From the NCBI RefSeq assembly GCF_004004515.1, contig NZ_RXOL01000001.1, positions 1,200,976 through 1,264,975 of the forward strand: a DNA stretch of 64,000 bases, in the 5' to 3' direction. The DNA is from Croceicoccus ponticola. GTDB lineage: Bacteria; Pseudomonadota; Alphaproteobacteria; Sphingomonadales; Sphingomonadaceae. How positions within the stretch are numbered: the stretch's first letter is position 1; each line of letters starts with the position of its first letter. Both the position numbers and the translations under genes were made by a program. Shown here one piece after another: positions 18,379 to 28,081 of this stretch. The notes below the pieces were generated by a model. It had not been told where the DNA came from, did no database searches, and saw nothing but the letters and a program-made list of their open reading frames with translations.

Positions 18379-19560
18379 TCAAAGACCCAGCATGGTCTTG
18401 GCGATGATGTTCTTCTGGATCTCGTTCGAGCCCCCGAATATTGAAACCTTGCGCATCGTGAAATAAAATTGCGCGGCGGGGTTCTGCCACCCGCCCGATC
18501 CATCCGTATGATCGTCAACGGCAAGCGCCAGACCTTCCGGGCCCGCCAGTTCAAGGACCAGTTCGGTCATCCGCTGCTGCAGCTCGGTACCCTTGATCTT
18601 GAGGATCGACGCAGCGGCCCCAGCATTGGCACCATGCGCGTCGGCGGAAACGACCCGCAGCTGCGTCAGCTCAAGAGCACGCAACTGCACCTCGACCTCG
18701 GCCAGCTTGCGTTTGAGACCGACAGTTTCGCGTTCGTCGAGCTGCCCGGACGCACTCAATTCATGTTCAAGGCTGCGCAGCTGTTTCAAACGTTCCTTCG
18801 ACAATCCGATACGGGCGATGCCGCTGCGTTCGTTCCCCAACAGGTGCTTGGCGTAGGTCCAGCCCTTGCCTTCCTCTCCGATCAGGTTTGCGGTCGGCAC
18901 GCGCACATCATCGAAAAAGACCTCGTTTGCATCATGTCCGCCATCGATCGTCTCGATCGGCCGGACGGTTATGCCATGTGTCGTCATGTCAATCAGGAGG
19001 AAGCTGATGCCTTCCTGCTTGCGGCCACTGCTATCGGTCCGGACCAGGGCAAACATCCAATCGGCATTCTGGGCCTGTGTCGTCCAGATCTTCTGGCCGT
19101 TTATCAGGTAGTGATTACCGTCCCGCACTGCGGAGGTCTTGAGCGAGGCAAGGTCCGATCCGGCACCGGGTTCCGAAAAGCCCTGGCACCACCAGATATC
19201 CAGGTTTGCAGTCGAGCGTAGGAACTTGGCTTTCTGTTCGTCCGTTCCGAACTTCGCGAGAATTGGACCGATCATGTTGACATTGAAAGGTTGCGTTTCT
19301 GGCGCGTGTGCCAGCGCCATCTCTTCCTGGAAGATGTATCGCTGCGACGGGGACCATGACTGGCCGCCACAATCGACGGGCCAGGACGGCGTAGCCCAAC
19401 CGCGCGCGTTGAGGATCCGCTGCCAATGGACCGTCTCGTCCTTGGTGAGGTGAAGGCGCTTTATCATTTTTGCACACAGGTAATCGGGCAGGGAGGAGGC
19501 CAGGAAGGTGCGAACCTCCTCGCGGAAGGCGACATCCTCTACGGAAAAGTTTAGATCCAT
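18379..19560 (-). CDS. Acyl-CoA dehydrogenase
   Basis: A 393-residue acyl-CoA dehydrogenase. It shows the FAD-binding block WWCQGFSEPGAGSDLASL, the substrate-entry region QKIWTTQAQNADW and the C-terminal FGGSNEIQKNIIAKTMLGL that contacts FAD. An extended helical segment (about residues 245-290, rich in Leu, Arg and Glu) is typical of the FadE family acting on bulky CoA esters. It is encoded with a second acyl-CoA dehydrogenase and an MmgE/PrpD protein as one unit (spacings 10 and 15 bases). Confidence 0.93.
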   Translation of the reverse strand: MDLNFSVEDVAFREEVRTFLASSLPDYLCAKMIKRLHLTKDETVHWQRILNARGWATPSWPVDCGGQSWSPSQRYIFQEEMALAHAPETQPFNVNMIGPILAKFGTDEQKAKFLRSTANLDIWWCQGFSEPGAGSDLASLKTSAVRDGNHYLINGQKIWTTQAQNADWMFALVRTDSSGRKQEGISFLLIDMTTHGITVRPIETIDGGHDANEVFFDDVRVPTANLIGEEGKGWTYAKHLLGNERSGIARIGLSKERLKQLRSLEHELSASGQLDERETVGLKRKLAEVEVQLRALELTQLRVVSADAHGANAGAAASILKIKGTELQQRMTELVLELAGPEGLALAVDDHTDGSGGWQNPAAQFYFTMRKVSIFGGSNEIQKNIIAKTMLGL

Positions 19561-19575
19561 CTAACAGGTATCCGA

Positions 19576-20973
19576 TCAGCCGGGTTGGCCGGAAAGCCGG
19601 AGCTTCGCCATGAGCGAACGCACCGATCGTAGATTCTCTAGTCCGGCAATGTCGGACGCGACAGAACAGGCCGTCTCAGCTTCAAGTATCCCCGAAGTAC
19701 AGTTCATGAACTTTGCAATTGTCTCTTCGCGCGACAAGGGGTCTTCCGGATCCCCATGCGCCGAGACACATTCGCGTCGAAACCGTGTGCCATCGACGGT
19801 CGTGACCGTCAGGAGATCCTTTTCGCCAAGTTGATCGTAACCCCAGGCGTTATGAACCCGGCAAGATACCTTCCTGCGCTGCGCCAGTATCTCGCAGTCC
19901 TCCAGTTTCTCCGCAACGAAAGTCAGGAAGTCCATCGGCTCACCAGCCAGAACCGCACCCAACACGTGAGGAAGGCTGAAGCGGGCTTCCTCGACATCCG
20001 AAGGCTCGTCATACTTCACGATGGCAGGGAAGGCCCCGTTCACATCCACGGTCACGGCCGCGATATCCGCCCCGACCAGCGAATTGCGCTCCATGATATT
20101 CTTGAGCTCATCGATTATCCGCTGCAGCAAATAGCAGCAGGGATATTTCTTCTGGCCGACCGACAGGATGCGAAGTTGATCGCCTTCGCCGAGATCGAAC
20201 GAGATTTCGGGCTGCCCAGCCAATGCATCGAAATAACCGGCCTTTCCCCCAAAGATGTCCGGATTCCCGCCAAGCCCGTTTCGCGCCAGTTGCGCAGCGA
20301 CGATCCCATCGCGCGCCGCGAAGCCCGCCTCCACAACATGCGCCGAGGAACCGGTTTGCCGAACCAGCCCGCCACCCATTGACGCGGCCATCGTCACAGC
20401 ATCGCGAATCCCTTTTTCACCGAGTCCCATCAGTTTGGCCGCACCTGCTGCCACCCCGATCGTCCCGAGATTGGCACAAGAGAGGAAGCCCCGGGCGGCA
20501 GCCCCGTGGTTCGAGCAAATCATTCCTGGTCGAGCCGCCACTTCAAAGCCGATGACGATCGCCTCAAGAACTTGCGCACCCGTTGAATCGACCGCCTCGC
20601 CCAATGCCAACATAGCCGGGATCAGAAAACAGGTGTATTGCGCCTCTGGCCAAGCGACGTCTTCGAATTCGGTGCAGTGCGACGCGACGCAATTGAGCAT
20701 GGCGGCCACTTCCACATTGGTCGCGAAATCCTGACCGACGGGCATGACCTGAGCGGCACCTCCGGCATCTTGGGCATATGCTGCCAGCGCGCGAGTAACT
20801 TCCATTCGCGCGCCAAGAACGGTTGAACCGACCGAACTGATACAGAGATCCTTGGTTGCCTCGATGACGGAAGGCGCCATTTTCGACAAGTCCATCCGCG
20901 CAACGTACTTTGAGATCTGGTCGGCCAGCCTCGGATCTGGCTCTTTGATCATTTCAGCACTTTCGACGCCCAT
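19576..20973 (-). CDS. MmgE/PrpD family protein
   Basis: A 465-residue protein of the MmgE/PrpD family, which includes 2-methylcitrate dehydratase and cis-aconitate decarboxylase. Family blocks include the all-helical first domain with CTEFEDVAWPEAQ, LTARGFLSC-like AAARGFLSCANLGTIG, the segment KKYPCCYLLQRIID and the C-terminal lid with VSCRVHNAWGYDQ. Many members in catabolic clusters have no assigned substrate. It is first in a unit with two acyl-CoA dehydrogenases, so it may hydrate or dehydrate a branched or cyclic CoA intermediate or free acid (inference). Confidence 0.88.
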   Translation of the reverse strand: MGVESAEMIKEPDPRLADQISKYVARMDLSKMAPSVIEATKDLCISSVGSTVLGARMEVTRALAAYAQDAGGAAQVMPVGQDFATNVEVAAMLNCVASHCTEFEDVAWPEAQYTCFLIPAMLALGEAVDSTGAQVLEAIVIGFEVAARPGMICSNHGAAARGFLSCANLGTIGVAAGAAKLMGLGEKGIRDAVTMAASMGGGLVRQTGSSAHVVEAGFAARDGIVAAQLARNGLGGNPDIFGGKAGYFDALAGQPEISFDLGEGDQLRILSVGQKKYPCCYLLQRIIDELKNIMERNSLVGADIAAVTVDVNGAFPAIVKYDEPSDVEEARFSLPHVLGAVLAGEPMDFLTFVAEKLEDCEILAQRRKVSCRVHNAWGYDQLGEKDLLTVTTVDGTRFRRECVSAHGDPEDPLSREETIAKFMNCTSGILEAETACSVASDIAGLENLRSVRSLMAKLRLSGQPG

Positions 20974-21168
20974 CTATACAATCCCTGAAAAACACTAGTC
21001 CAGAAAGATTCAGGGGCCAAGCACACTCGGTCGCGAGGGTCTGGTCAACATCGTCCGCTGGAACAGACCGGTTTTTCGCAAGGACGAATTCGTCCGAGGT
21101 GACCGCGCAATCGGCTTTGACGCATCACCGGGGGTGGTGCAGCAAACATCGGCAAACAGGAGAAATTC

Positions 21169-21939
21169 ATGCCCATCGAAATTACCCATGACGGGCCAGT
21201 GGCGACGGTGACCATCAACCGTCCGGAAAAGAAAAACGCGATCACGCTGGAAATGCGGGAAATGTTTGCCAAGGCGTTTGAGGGCCTTGCCGAACATAAT
21301 ACGACGCGTGCGGTAATTCTGACCGGTTCGGGCGGCAGTTTTTGTGCCGGGATGGATGTTGGGGAAATGGGCGCTCATGATATTACGTTCTCGCTGACCA
21401 AGATACGCCGGCTTCACCGAATTGTCCGCTCCATCATGAACCTCAGGAAGCCGGTCATCGCCGCGGTCGACGGTCACTGCGTCGGCGCGGGCTGGAGTTT
21501 CGCACTGGCGTGCGATTTGATCTTGGCCTCCGACACGGCCAAGTTCGCCCAGATTTTCGGCAACATCGGATTGGTTCCCGATGCAGGTGCAGTGTGGTTA
21601 TTGAACCAGCAAATCGGCACGATGCGCGCCAAGGAACTCGTTTATTCCGGCCGCCTGCTGGGTGCCGAAGAAGCCGTCTCACTGGGCTTAGCACTTGAGA
21701 CCGTGCCATCAGGGGATCTGCTTGACCGCGCCCGCGTACTGGCACAATCGCTGGCTTCCCGACCGCCGCTGGCGATCGGTATGGCCAAACGCCAGTTCAC
21801 ACTAGCCCAAACGACCGGGTTCGACAGCTTCCTCGAGGCCGAAACCGCAATGCAGCCGCTGATGTCGCAAACCGCAGATCATAAGGAGGGCGTGTCCGCC
21901 TTTCGCGAAGGACGCCCTCCAGATTTCACCGGCACCTGA
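21169..21939 (+). CDS. Enoyl-CoA hydratase/isomerase family protein
   Basis: A 256-residue crotonase. FCAGMDVGEMGAH and DGHCVGAGWSFALACDLI form the oxyanion hole; AQIFGNIGLVPDAGAVWLL resembles the PaaG-type isomerase segment, with Asp in place of one of the hydratase glutamates, which favours isomerase-like chemistry. A good Shine-Dalgarno (AGGAGA) sits 6 bases before the ATG. It is a single gene between the divergent PrpD unit and the convergent amidohydrolase gene, only 3 bases from the latter's stop. Confidence 0.92.
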   Translation: MPIEITHDGPVATVTINRPEKKNAITLEMREMFAKAFEGLAEHNTTRAVILTGSGGSFCAGMDVGEMGAHDITFSLTKIRRLHRIVRSIMNLRKPVIAAVDGHCVGAGWSFALACDLILASDTAKFAQIFGNIGLVPDAGAVWLLNQQIGTMRAKELVYSGRLLGAEEAVSLGLALETVPSGDLLDRARVLAQSLASRPPLAIGMAKRQFTLAQTTGFDSFLEAETAMQPLMSQTADHKEGVSAFREGRPPDFTGT

Positions 21940-21942
21940 AAG

Positions 21943-23625
21943 TCAGGCAGCGAATTTCCGCAACACCTCGCCCGGCATTTCTTCCGGCACGAGCGGTCCG
22001 CTTTCGTCCGCCATCCGCTTGCCATTGACCCAGACCCCGCGAACGCCCTTGGCGTCAGTCCTTAGGCGGGTCGCGCCACCAGGCAGGTCGAATAATCGTA
22101 CCTTCGGCCCTATCCCAACATTGCTCGGATCAAATAGCAGCAGATCCGCCGCCTTTCCGACAGCCAGCGTCCCGCGATCGCGCATGCCGAACAGGTTGGC
22201 CTGCTGTCCGGTAAGTCGGCGCACGGCCTCCGGCAGCTCCAACACAGCCAGATCACGAACCCAATGGCCGAGCAGATGAAGGCCAAATCCCGCCTCGCAA
22301 AGGAAGCTGAGGTGTGCGCCAGCATCGCCAAGGGAAATTTGGTTGTCGGGATCACGCAGAATTCGGCTTACCGAGGGCACATCGAAATTCGAGAACTCCG
22401 TCGCATATGTCGTCTTGAGGTCTTCGGACAGAGCCAGGTCCACAAAATAGTCGAAAGGATGCTTGCCTGCCTTGCGGGCTAATTCCCCGACCGAAAGGTC
22501 TTCGAGATCGCGGTTCGCTTCCGTACCCGCCTCGGCTACGGTTAGGGTATCCCAGTTGCCGCGGAAGATCCGCATGCCCGGGTTCTGTTCAATGTCCTGC
22601 TTCATAGATTGGCGCCATTCCGGGTCGCGAAGGACAGCGATATAGGCACCGCGCCCATCTGCCTGAATAGCAGGCTTCCAGCAATCGTAAGCCTCGAATG
22701 GATAGGGGTTTTCCAAGCTGAAATCCATGGCCATCGGCATGGGCGAACACTGCCCGTACAGCCGATGCCCCCGCTCGCGCGCATTGCGCAACGCGCCGAG
22801 GTCTTCGAATACCTTGTTCGGTGCGGCCGGATGATGGCGCATTGCCGAAACCAGCACGGAGCGGCCAGAGCGTTCCGCAAGCTGCTCGATCCAATCGATG
22901 CTCGTCCCCGAACCCTTGACCACCATCATAGTGCCCTTGCCGGCATCGTGAATCGTGTCGGCGATCGCATTAAATTCCCGATCGTCCGCAACGCGCGAGG
23001 GCATTGGCACGCCTCCCCAACCGATGTGCTGTTCATGTGTTGAGCTGGAAAAACCGACTGCCCCAACCTTCATAGCTTCGGCCACGAGCTCTCGCATCCA
23101 GGCGATCTCCGCGTCAGATGCTTCACGATTCGTCGCATCTTCGCCCATGACGAAGGTACGAAGTGCAGAGTGGCCAATGTAGACGGCGACGTTTGGCCCA
23201 ACCCCACGTTCTTCAAGCGCGGTGAGATATTCGGGAAAGGTCTCGAAATTCCACTGAATGCCCTCCTCCAGTGCCTCGATGGACATTCCTTCGACGCGGG
23301 TAAGATGACGCATCATGATCTCGCGGTCGGCCGGCTTGCAAGGTGCGATCGTAAAGCCGCAATTGCCCATCACGACGGTAGTTACGCCCAATGCAGGCGA
23401 CGGATCGCAAAGCGGATCCCACGTAACCTGGGCATCGTAATGAGTATGCGAATCAATGATGCCCGGCATCAGTGCCAGCCCGCTTGCATCGATCATTTCG
23501 ACCGCTAACCCCAAGTCTGTACCAATGGCGGTAATCTTTCCGTCCGCCACCGCAATATCGGCCATGTACGGCAAACCGCCGAGACCGTCGTAGATCGTAG
23601 CTTGCTTGATAACCAGATCGTGCAT
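21943..23625 (-). CDS. Amidohydrolase, N-acyl-D-amino-acid deacylase family
   Basis: A 560-residue metal-dependent amidohydrolase. The first metal motif is DSHTHYDAQVTWDPL after the strand LMPGIID; GNCGFTIAPCKPADR, FSSSTHEQHIG and the late LGDAGAHLSFLCE carry further ligands. It ends with the composite beta-sandwich (GTLAVGKAADLLLFDPSNV). Members cleave N-acyl-D-amino acids, but many homologues in catabolic clusters have unknown ring- or amide-opening roles. Divergent from the LysR gene, 110 bases apart. Confidence 0.92.
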   Translation of the reverse strand: MHDLVIKQATIYDGLGGLPYMADIAVADGKITAIGTDLGLAVEMIDASGLALMPGIIDSHTHYDAQVTWDPLCDPSPALGVTTVVMGNCGFTIAPCKPADREIMMRHLTRVEGMSIEALEEGIQWNFETFPEYLTALEERGVGPNVAVYIGHSALRTFVMGEDATNREASDAEIAWMRELVAEAMKVGAVGFSSSTHEQHIGWGGVPMPSRVADDREFNAIADTIHDAGKGTMMVVKGSGTSIDWIEQLAERSGRSVLVSAMRHHPAAPNKVFEDLGALRNARERGHRLYGQCSPMPMAMDFSLENPYPFEAYDCWKPAIQADGRGAYIAVLRDPEWRQSMKQDIEQNPGMRIFRGNWDTLTVAEAGTEANRDLEDLSVGELARKAGKHPFDYFVDLALSEDLKTTYATEFSNFDVPSVSRILRDPDNQISLGDAGAHLSFLCEAGFGLHLLGHWVRDLAVLELPEAVRRLTGQQANLFGMRDRGTLAVGKAADLLLFDPSNVGIGPKVRLFDLPGGATRLRTDAKGVRGVWVNGKRMADESGPLVPEEMPGEVLRKFAA

Positions 23626-23735
23626 TCCTCACCCCTTCTCCGTGTCGGCGATAAATCCGATATCGATATTTTTCAGCATAGAGATGGACCGAATTTGTGA
23701 TATCGTCTAATTCAATAAAATTACAGTTGTGATAT

Positions 23736-24644
23736 ATGTTTCATATCAGTTATAAATCTTTGCGCTACTTTGTCGCAACTGCCGAAGAGCTTCACTTCCG
23801 GCGTGCTGCAGAGCGTTTGGGCATAACCCAACCACCGCTGAGCATTCGGATCCGACAGCTGGAGGACGACATTGGCTCGCCATTGTTCGAACGTGATCGG
23901 CGCAATGTCCGCCTGACCAAGGTAGGCGCGGTTCTTCTCGAGGAGGCCAGACCTCTCCTCGCCCAGACAGAGCTCCTGAGCAAAAGTGTCGAGCGCGCCG
24001 CAATGGGAGAAGTGGGCGAAATCCGCATTGGCGTAACCCAGTCTGTTGCCCTGATGGGAAAGGTCCCGCGTGTTCTTCGGCAGTTTCGTCGAGAATATCC
24101 TGATGTTCGTCTGACGTTGGTCGAAATGCTGTCAAATGCGCAACTTGTAGCGCTCAGGGAGGACAGGATCGACGTCGGCTTCGTCAGGATCCCGGGGACG
24201 CTGGCAACGACGCAGACCGACTTTCAGGCAATTCCGGTCGAGACCGATGAGCTCGCTCTCTACCTTCCCTCAGATCATGCTCTCGCCAAGACCTTGGCTC
24301 CGGTGGACATGGAAGAGCTGGCCAACGAAACCTTCGTGTTTTACGAGCGCGAGGTCGCCACGGGATTGCACGAGCCGCTCCTCGCACTTTGCAAGCGCCA
24401 TGGCTTCGAACCGCGGATCGAGCAGCAGGCGAGGGAACCGACTACCATCATCGGCCTGGTTTCCTCAGGCTTCGGAATCACCATCCTGCCGCGATCGTTC
24501 ACCAGGATCGGACAGGAAGGCGTGGTAGTCAGAGCAATATCGGATCCGGGCCCACCGATTAAAACCTGGCTCACTTCGCTTAGCGACAATCGATCCGCCT
24601 TGATCAGGCGGTTTTGCGGCCATTTCGAAAATTTGATGACCTAG
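23736..24644 (+). CDS. LysR family transcriptional regulator
   Basis: A 302-residue LysR regulator: N-terminal helix-turn-helix (LRYFVATAEELHFRRAAERL, then TQPPLSIRIRQLE) and a periplasmic-binding-protein-like effector domain. It is most like the BenM/CatR type that senses aromatic-pathway intermediates. Its gene is divergent from the amidohydrolase, the usual arrangement for a LysR target. The gap contains AT-rich dyads (ATATCGATAT at about 23659 and GATATATGTTTCATATC near the start) that could hold the operator. Its stop overlaps the convergent aldehyde dehydrogenase gene by four bases. Confidence 0.93.
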   Translation: MFHISYKSLRYFVATAEELHFRRAAERLGITQPPLSIRIRQLEDDIGSPLFERDRRNVRLTKVGAVLLEEARPLLAQTELLSKSVERAAMGEVGEIRIGVTQSVALMGKVPRVLRQFRREYPDVRLTLVEMLSNAQLVALREDRIDVGFVRIPGTLATTQTDFQAIPVETDELALYLPSDHALAKTLAPVDMEELANETFVFYEREVATGLHEPLLALCKRHGFEPRIEQQAREPTTIIGLVSSGFGITILPRSFTRIGQEGVVVRAISDPGPPIKTWLTSLSDNRSALIRRFCGHFENLMT

Positions 24645-26089
24645 GATAGATAGATGACTTGCTGCTCCTGGAACGCGCGCAATCCCTCGATCCCGCCTTC
24701 CCTGCCAATGCCGGACCGCTTGAAGCCTCCATACGGAAGCTTCCGGTCAACTATGACGCCGTTCTTTGCAACATTGCCTGAACGTAACTGCGCCGCCAAG
24801 CGTATCACGGCATCGTCGTCATGCGTGAAGACACTCGCATAAAGGCCATAATCACTGTCATTTGCCGTCGCGACGGCATCGTCAATGTCGTCGCAGGCAA
24901 GCACTGAAATCACCGGACCGAAAATTTCCTCGCGCGCAATTCGCATCGAATTCTCGACGTGCGAAAACAAGGTTGGCGCGATGAAGAACCCACGATCGAG
25001 ATGCGCCGGTCGCTTGCCACCGGTAACAAGACAAGCCCCTTCCGACTTGCCGATTTCGACATATTCCAAAACCCGATCACGCTGGCGTTCAATAGATATC
25101 GGGCCCATCTCCGTCGCCTCGTCAAAAGGATCGCCGACGACCACCTTCTCCATGGCAGCAGCCAAGGCCTCCACCAGGGCATCGTGTCGGTGCCGCGGCA
25201 CGATCACCCTCGTTAGCGCCGAACAGGCCTGTCCGGACAACATCAGGGAGTTAGGCATCAACCTGCGGGCAGCCTCCTCCACGTCCATATCGTCCAGCAG
25301 GATCGCGGCCGATTTGCCGCCAAGTTCCAACCCGATCCGGGCGATTCTTCCCGCACAGACTTCTGCAATTCTCTGTCCGACACCGGTGCTGCCAGTAAAC
25401 GTCACCTTGTCGACCCTTGGATCTGAGACCAGCGCTTCGCCGGCATCGTTACCTCCGGTCAGCACGCTGACTACGCCCTCTGGAAAATCGGCTGCCTCCA
25501 GACACTCCGCAAGGATCATTGCGTCAATCGGCGTGCTGGGCGCCGACTTGAGCACGACAGTGCATCCGGCGGCAAGGGCAGGTGCCAACTTGAGCACGCT
25601 GAGATTGAGTGGAGCATTCCATGGAACAATCGCGGCGACTACACCGACCGGTCGCAGCGCGGACCAAGCCCGCCCATTAAGGCGTTCGCGCACATCCATT
25701 TCAGGCAGCGCCTCGATCAAGTCCGCGTAATACTCAAAGAGTGCTGGAGGCCCTGCCAAGGCAGCCAATGCCGCCTTATACGGAGCCCCCATCTCGCGTG
25801 TGATCGCCCGCGCAACAGTCGCTTGGCGTTCCCTCAGTTTTGCAGCGACCAATCGCAGTTTGCCCGCTCGTTCGCCGACGTGCATCTGCGGCCACGAACC
25901 GCTCGTAAAAGCCCGATGTGCGGCATCGACGGCCAGCGCCACGTCCTCTGGCCCCGCCTGCGCCACACGCATCACCAGATCTTCACGCGCCGGGTCTATG
26001 ACTTCGAGTTCGGAATTCGTCGAAGCTCTGACCCATTGTCCCGCGAGGAACAACCGGTCGGGATGAGCAAGTCCGAATTCGTCCCTCAC
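24641..26089 (-). CDS. Aldehyde dehydrogenase (NAD(P)-dependent)
   Basis: A 482-residue aldehyde dehydrogenase. The catalytic cysteine is in NSLMLSGQACSALTRV, the general base in GLELGGKSAAILLDD, and the cofactor motif in FTGSTGVGQRIAE; the C-terminal PYGGFKRSGIGREGG is also typical. The start is a GTG at 26089 that overlaps the stop of the GMC gene (GTGA), with GGAGGA about 6 bases before it; the longer upstream frame lies inside the GMC gene and is not homologous. It likely oxidises the aldehyde made by the GMC enzyme. Confidence 0.93.
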   Translation of the reverse strand: MRDEFGLAHPDRLFLAGQWVRASTNSELEVIDPAREDLVMRVAQAGPEDVALAVDAAHRAFTSGSWPQMHVGERAGKLRLVAAKLRERQATVARAITREMGAPYKAALAALAGPPALFEYYADLIEALPEMDVRERLNGRAWSALRPVGVVAAIVPWNAPLNLSVLKLAPALAAGCTVVLKSAPSTPIDAMILAECLEAADFPEGVVSVLTGGNDAGEALVSDPRVDKVTFTGSTGVGQRIAEVCAGRIARIGLELGGKSAAILLDDMDVEEAARRLMPNSLMLSGQACSALTRVIVPRHRHDALVEALAAAMEKVVVGDPFDEATEMGPISIERQRDRVLEYVEIGKSEGACLVTGGKRPAHLDRGFFIAPTLFSHVENSMRIAREEIFGPVISVLACDDIDDAVATANDSDYGLYASVFTHDDDAVIRLAAQLRSGNVAKNGVIVDRKLPYGGFKRSGIGREGGIEGLRAFQEQQVIYLS

Positions 26090-27693
26090 CGCAAGTCCTC
26101 CAAGATCATATCGGATGCCTTCTCCGCAATCATCACCACAGGAGCCATTGTATTGCCCGATATAATCTTGGGCATGACCGAAGCATCGACGATCCGAAGC
26201 CCGTTCAGGCCTCGCACTTGTAGACGCGGGGAAACAACCGCGGATACGTCGGATCCTATCCGACAGGTTCCACAAAAATGGTGCCCGGCACTGGCGTTGG
26301 CCCGGATGTATTCCATCCACTCCTGGTCGTCAGCAGGAATCCCCGGGACGAAGTCTCCGGCAACCCATGGCCGCATCGCATCCGAAGCAACGATCTGCTG
26401 CAAGCGCCGCAAACCGCCGATTAACACCCGGCTGTCTTCGTCGTCATTCAAATAGGCTGGATCAATCGAGAGCGGGTCGTCCTGATTTGGCCCCGTCAAT
26501 CGCAGTGCTCCACTGCTTTTCGGACGAAGCTGATAACCGGATGTCATGAAACCCGAATGTCGTTCCAAGGCACGCCCACTATCGTCGGTACTGAACAGCA
26601 GAAGATATCCTTGGAAGTCAGGTCGTCCATGGGATCCGTCACTGCGGAAGAACGCCGCGCCGTAGCCCGCAGCAACCATCAAGGGCCCTTCACCCTTGGC
26701 GATATAGCGAAGGCCGGACTTGAGTTTTCCGAATGCCGATCGGAGGGAATCGTTGATCGTAACAGGTTGGGCACATCTATAGCGTACCCTGACGTTCAGG
26801 TGGTCCTGTAATCCCACCCCCACTCCCGGACTGTCGAGCAGGACGTCGATCCCGATATTCTGGAGGTGCGTTGCCGGCCCAATGCCTGATAACATTAGCA
26901 GTTGCGGTGTCGCCAAGGCACCACCGGATAGGACGACACTATTCCTTGCGAGAATCCGCCCCGATACGCCGGATCTCCGTGCCTCGACACCAACGGCCCT
27001 GCCCCCCTCAAACAGAATCTTCTCGACGGTAGCGTCCGTAAGGACTCGCAAGTTCCTCCGATTCTTCGCCCGTTTCAAATAAGCCGCCGCAGTACTGCAT
27101 CGGACTCGGCCACGCACCGCCATCTGATAATATCCGATGCCCGTTTGCGATGGTCCGTTGAAGTCGGACTGGAACGGAATGCCGATCTCGTTTCCGCCAG
27201 CGATGAAGGCGTCGCCCAATGGAGATGCAATGGCGGGATCGCGAACTGAAATGGGACCGCCCACGCCATGAAAGGAATCCGAGCCTCGAGCCTGGTCCTC
27301 GCTCTTCCGGAAATAGGGCAGGGTGTCCGCAAAGCTCCATCCGTCGGCACCCGCCTTCGCCCAGTCGTCGTAATCTTCGGCCTGCCCTCTTACATAAAGC
27401 AATCCGTTCGTAGAACTCGATCCGCCGAGCACCTTACCGCGCGGAACTGCGACTTGGCGTTGATCCAGCATTGGCTGGGGAACGGTGGAATAGCCCCAAT
27501 CGAGATCGGGGTGGCCAAGCAGCTTGCCGTATCCGATAGGAATATGGATCCAGGGATTGGTGTCGCGCGAGCCAGCCTCGATGAGTATGACCGTGCATTC
27601 ACCACTCTCGGTCAACCTATCCGCCAGGACACACCCGGCGGTTCCCCCGCCGACGATGACGATGTCCGCACTGGCAAGAGCATCACTCGACAT
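26086..27693 (-). CDS. GMC family oxidoreductase (choline dehydrogenase-like)
   Basis: A 535-residue FAD enzyme. The dinucleotide motif IVIVGGGTAGCVLADRLTE is at the N-terminus, GMC signature 1 in PRGKVLGGSSSTNGLLYVRG, signature 2 in SGGALATPQLLMLSGIGP, and the active-site HH pair in SAGHHFCGTCRIG. GMC enzymes oxidise alcohols. ATG 27693 has AGGAGAG 3-9 bases upstream. It forms a coupled pair with the aldehyde dehydrogenase: alcohol to aldehyde to acid, ready for the acyl-CoA synthetase (inference). Divergent from the SDR at 28082. Confidence 0.93.
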   Translation of the reverse strand: MSSDALASADIVIVGGGTAGCVLADRLTESGECTVILIEAGSRDTNPWIHIPIGYGKLLGHPDLDWGYSTVPQPMLDQRQVAVPRGKVLGGSSSTNGLLYVRGQAEDYDDWAKAGADGWSFADTLPYFRKSEDQARGSDSFHGVGGPISVRDPAIASPLGDAFIAGGNEIGIPFQSDFNGPSQTGIGYYQMAVRGRVRCSTAAAYLKRAKNRRNLRVLTDATVEKILFEGGRAVGVEARRSGVSGRILARNSVVLSGGALATPQLLMLSGIGPATHLQNIGIDVLLDSPGVGVGLQDHLNVRVRYRCAQPVTINDSLRSAFGKLKSGLRYIAKGEGPLMVAAGYGAAFFRSDGSHGRPDFQGYLLLFSTDDSGRALERHSGFMTSGYQLRPKSSGALRLTGPNQDDPLSIDPAYLNDDEDSRVLIGGLRRLQQIVASDAMRPWVAGDFVPGIPADDQEWMEYIRANASAGHHFCGTCRIGSDVSAVVSPRLQVRGLNGLRIVDASVMPKIISGNTMAPVVMIAEKASDMILEDLR

Positions 27694-27773
27694 AACTCTC
27701 CTAATCGCTCTGCTATCGCTGCGGGTCCCTGCAACCATCGGATTGCGAAGTACACAGTGCAGCAGTCCAGCCT

Positions 27774-27954
27774 TGTCGACATCTTGAGTATCCAATTGCG
27801 CGCAACGCTCGAGTCAAAAGGGTCGCCCCCAGAATGAGAATTCTCGTAAGGGTCTCTAAATGAGGGGCCTTGGACGTTCAAACAAACTCAAGGCGTATTT
27901 GCGCAAAAATCGCATAGGCGAAGAGCGGGAAGTTTTCCTGCAACACTGTCGACA
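27774..27954. promoter_or_regulatory. Two TGTCGACA boxes in the GMC/SDR divergent region
   Basis: TGTCGACA occurs at 27774-27781 and 27947-27954 (173 bases apart) in the 388-base gene-free stretch 27694-28081 between the divergent GMC and SDR genes. The second site reads ACTGTCGACACC and keeps 10 of the 12 positions of the box at 468. No other feature is evident in this stretch. Confidence 0.6.
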
Positions 27955-28081
27955 CCTGTACTCACGGCGTTGGAAACGATAATCGCAAAGTAAGATGACA
28001 AAATTGGGGTCAGGGTCAGCAAGCACTTCTCCATTGGCCGCAAATCGGCCTCCTCCAATAAACGAAATAGGAATCCAAGTG

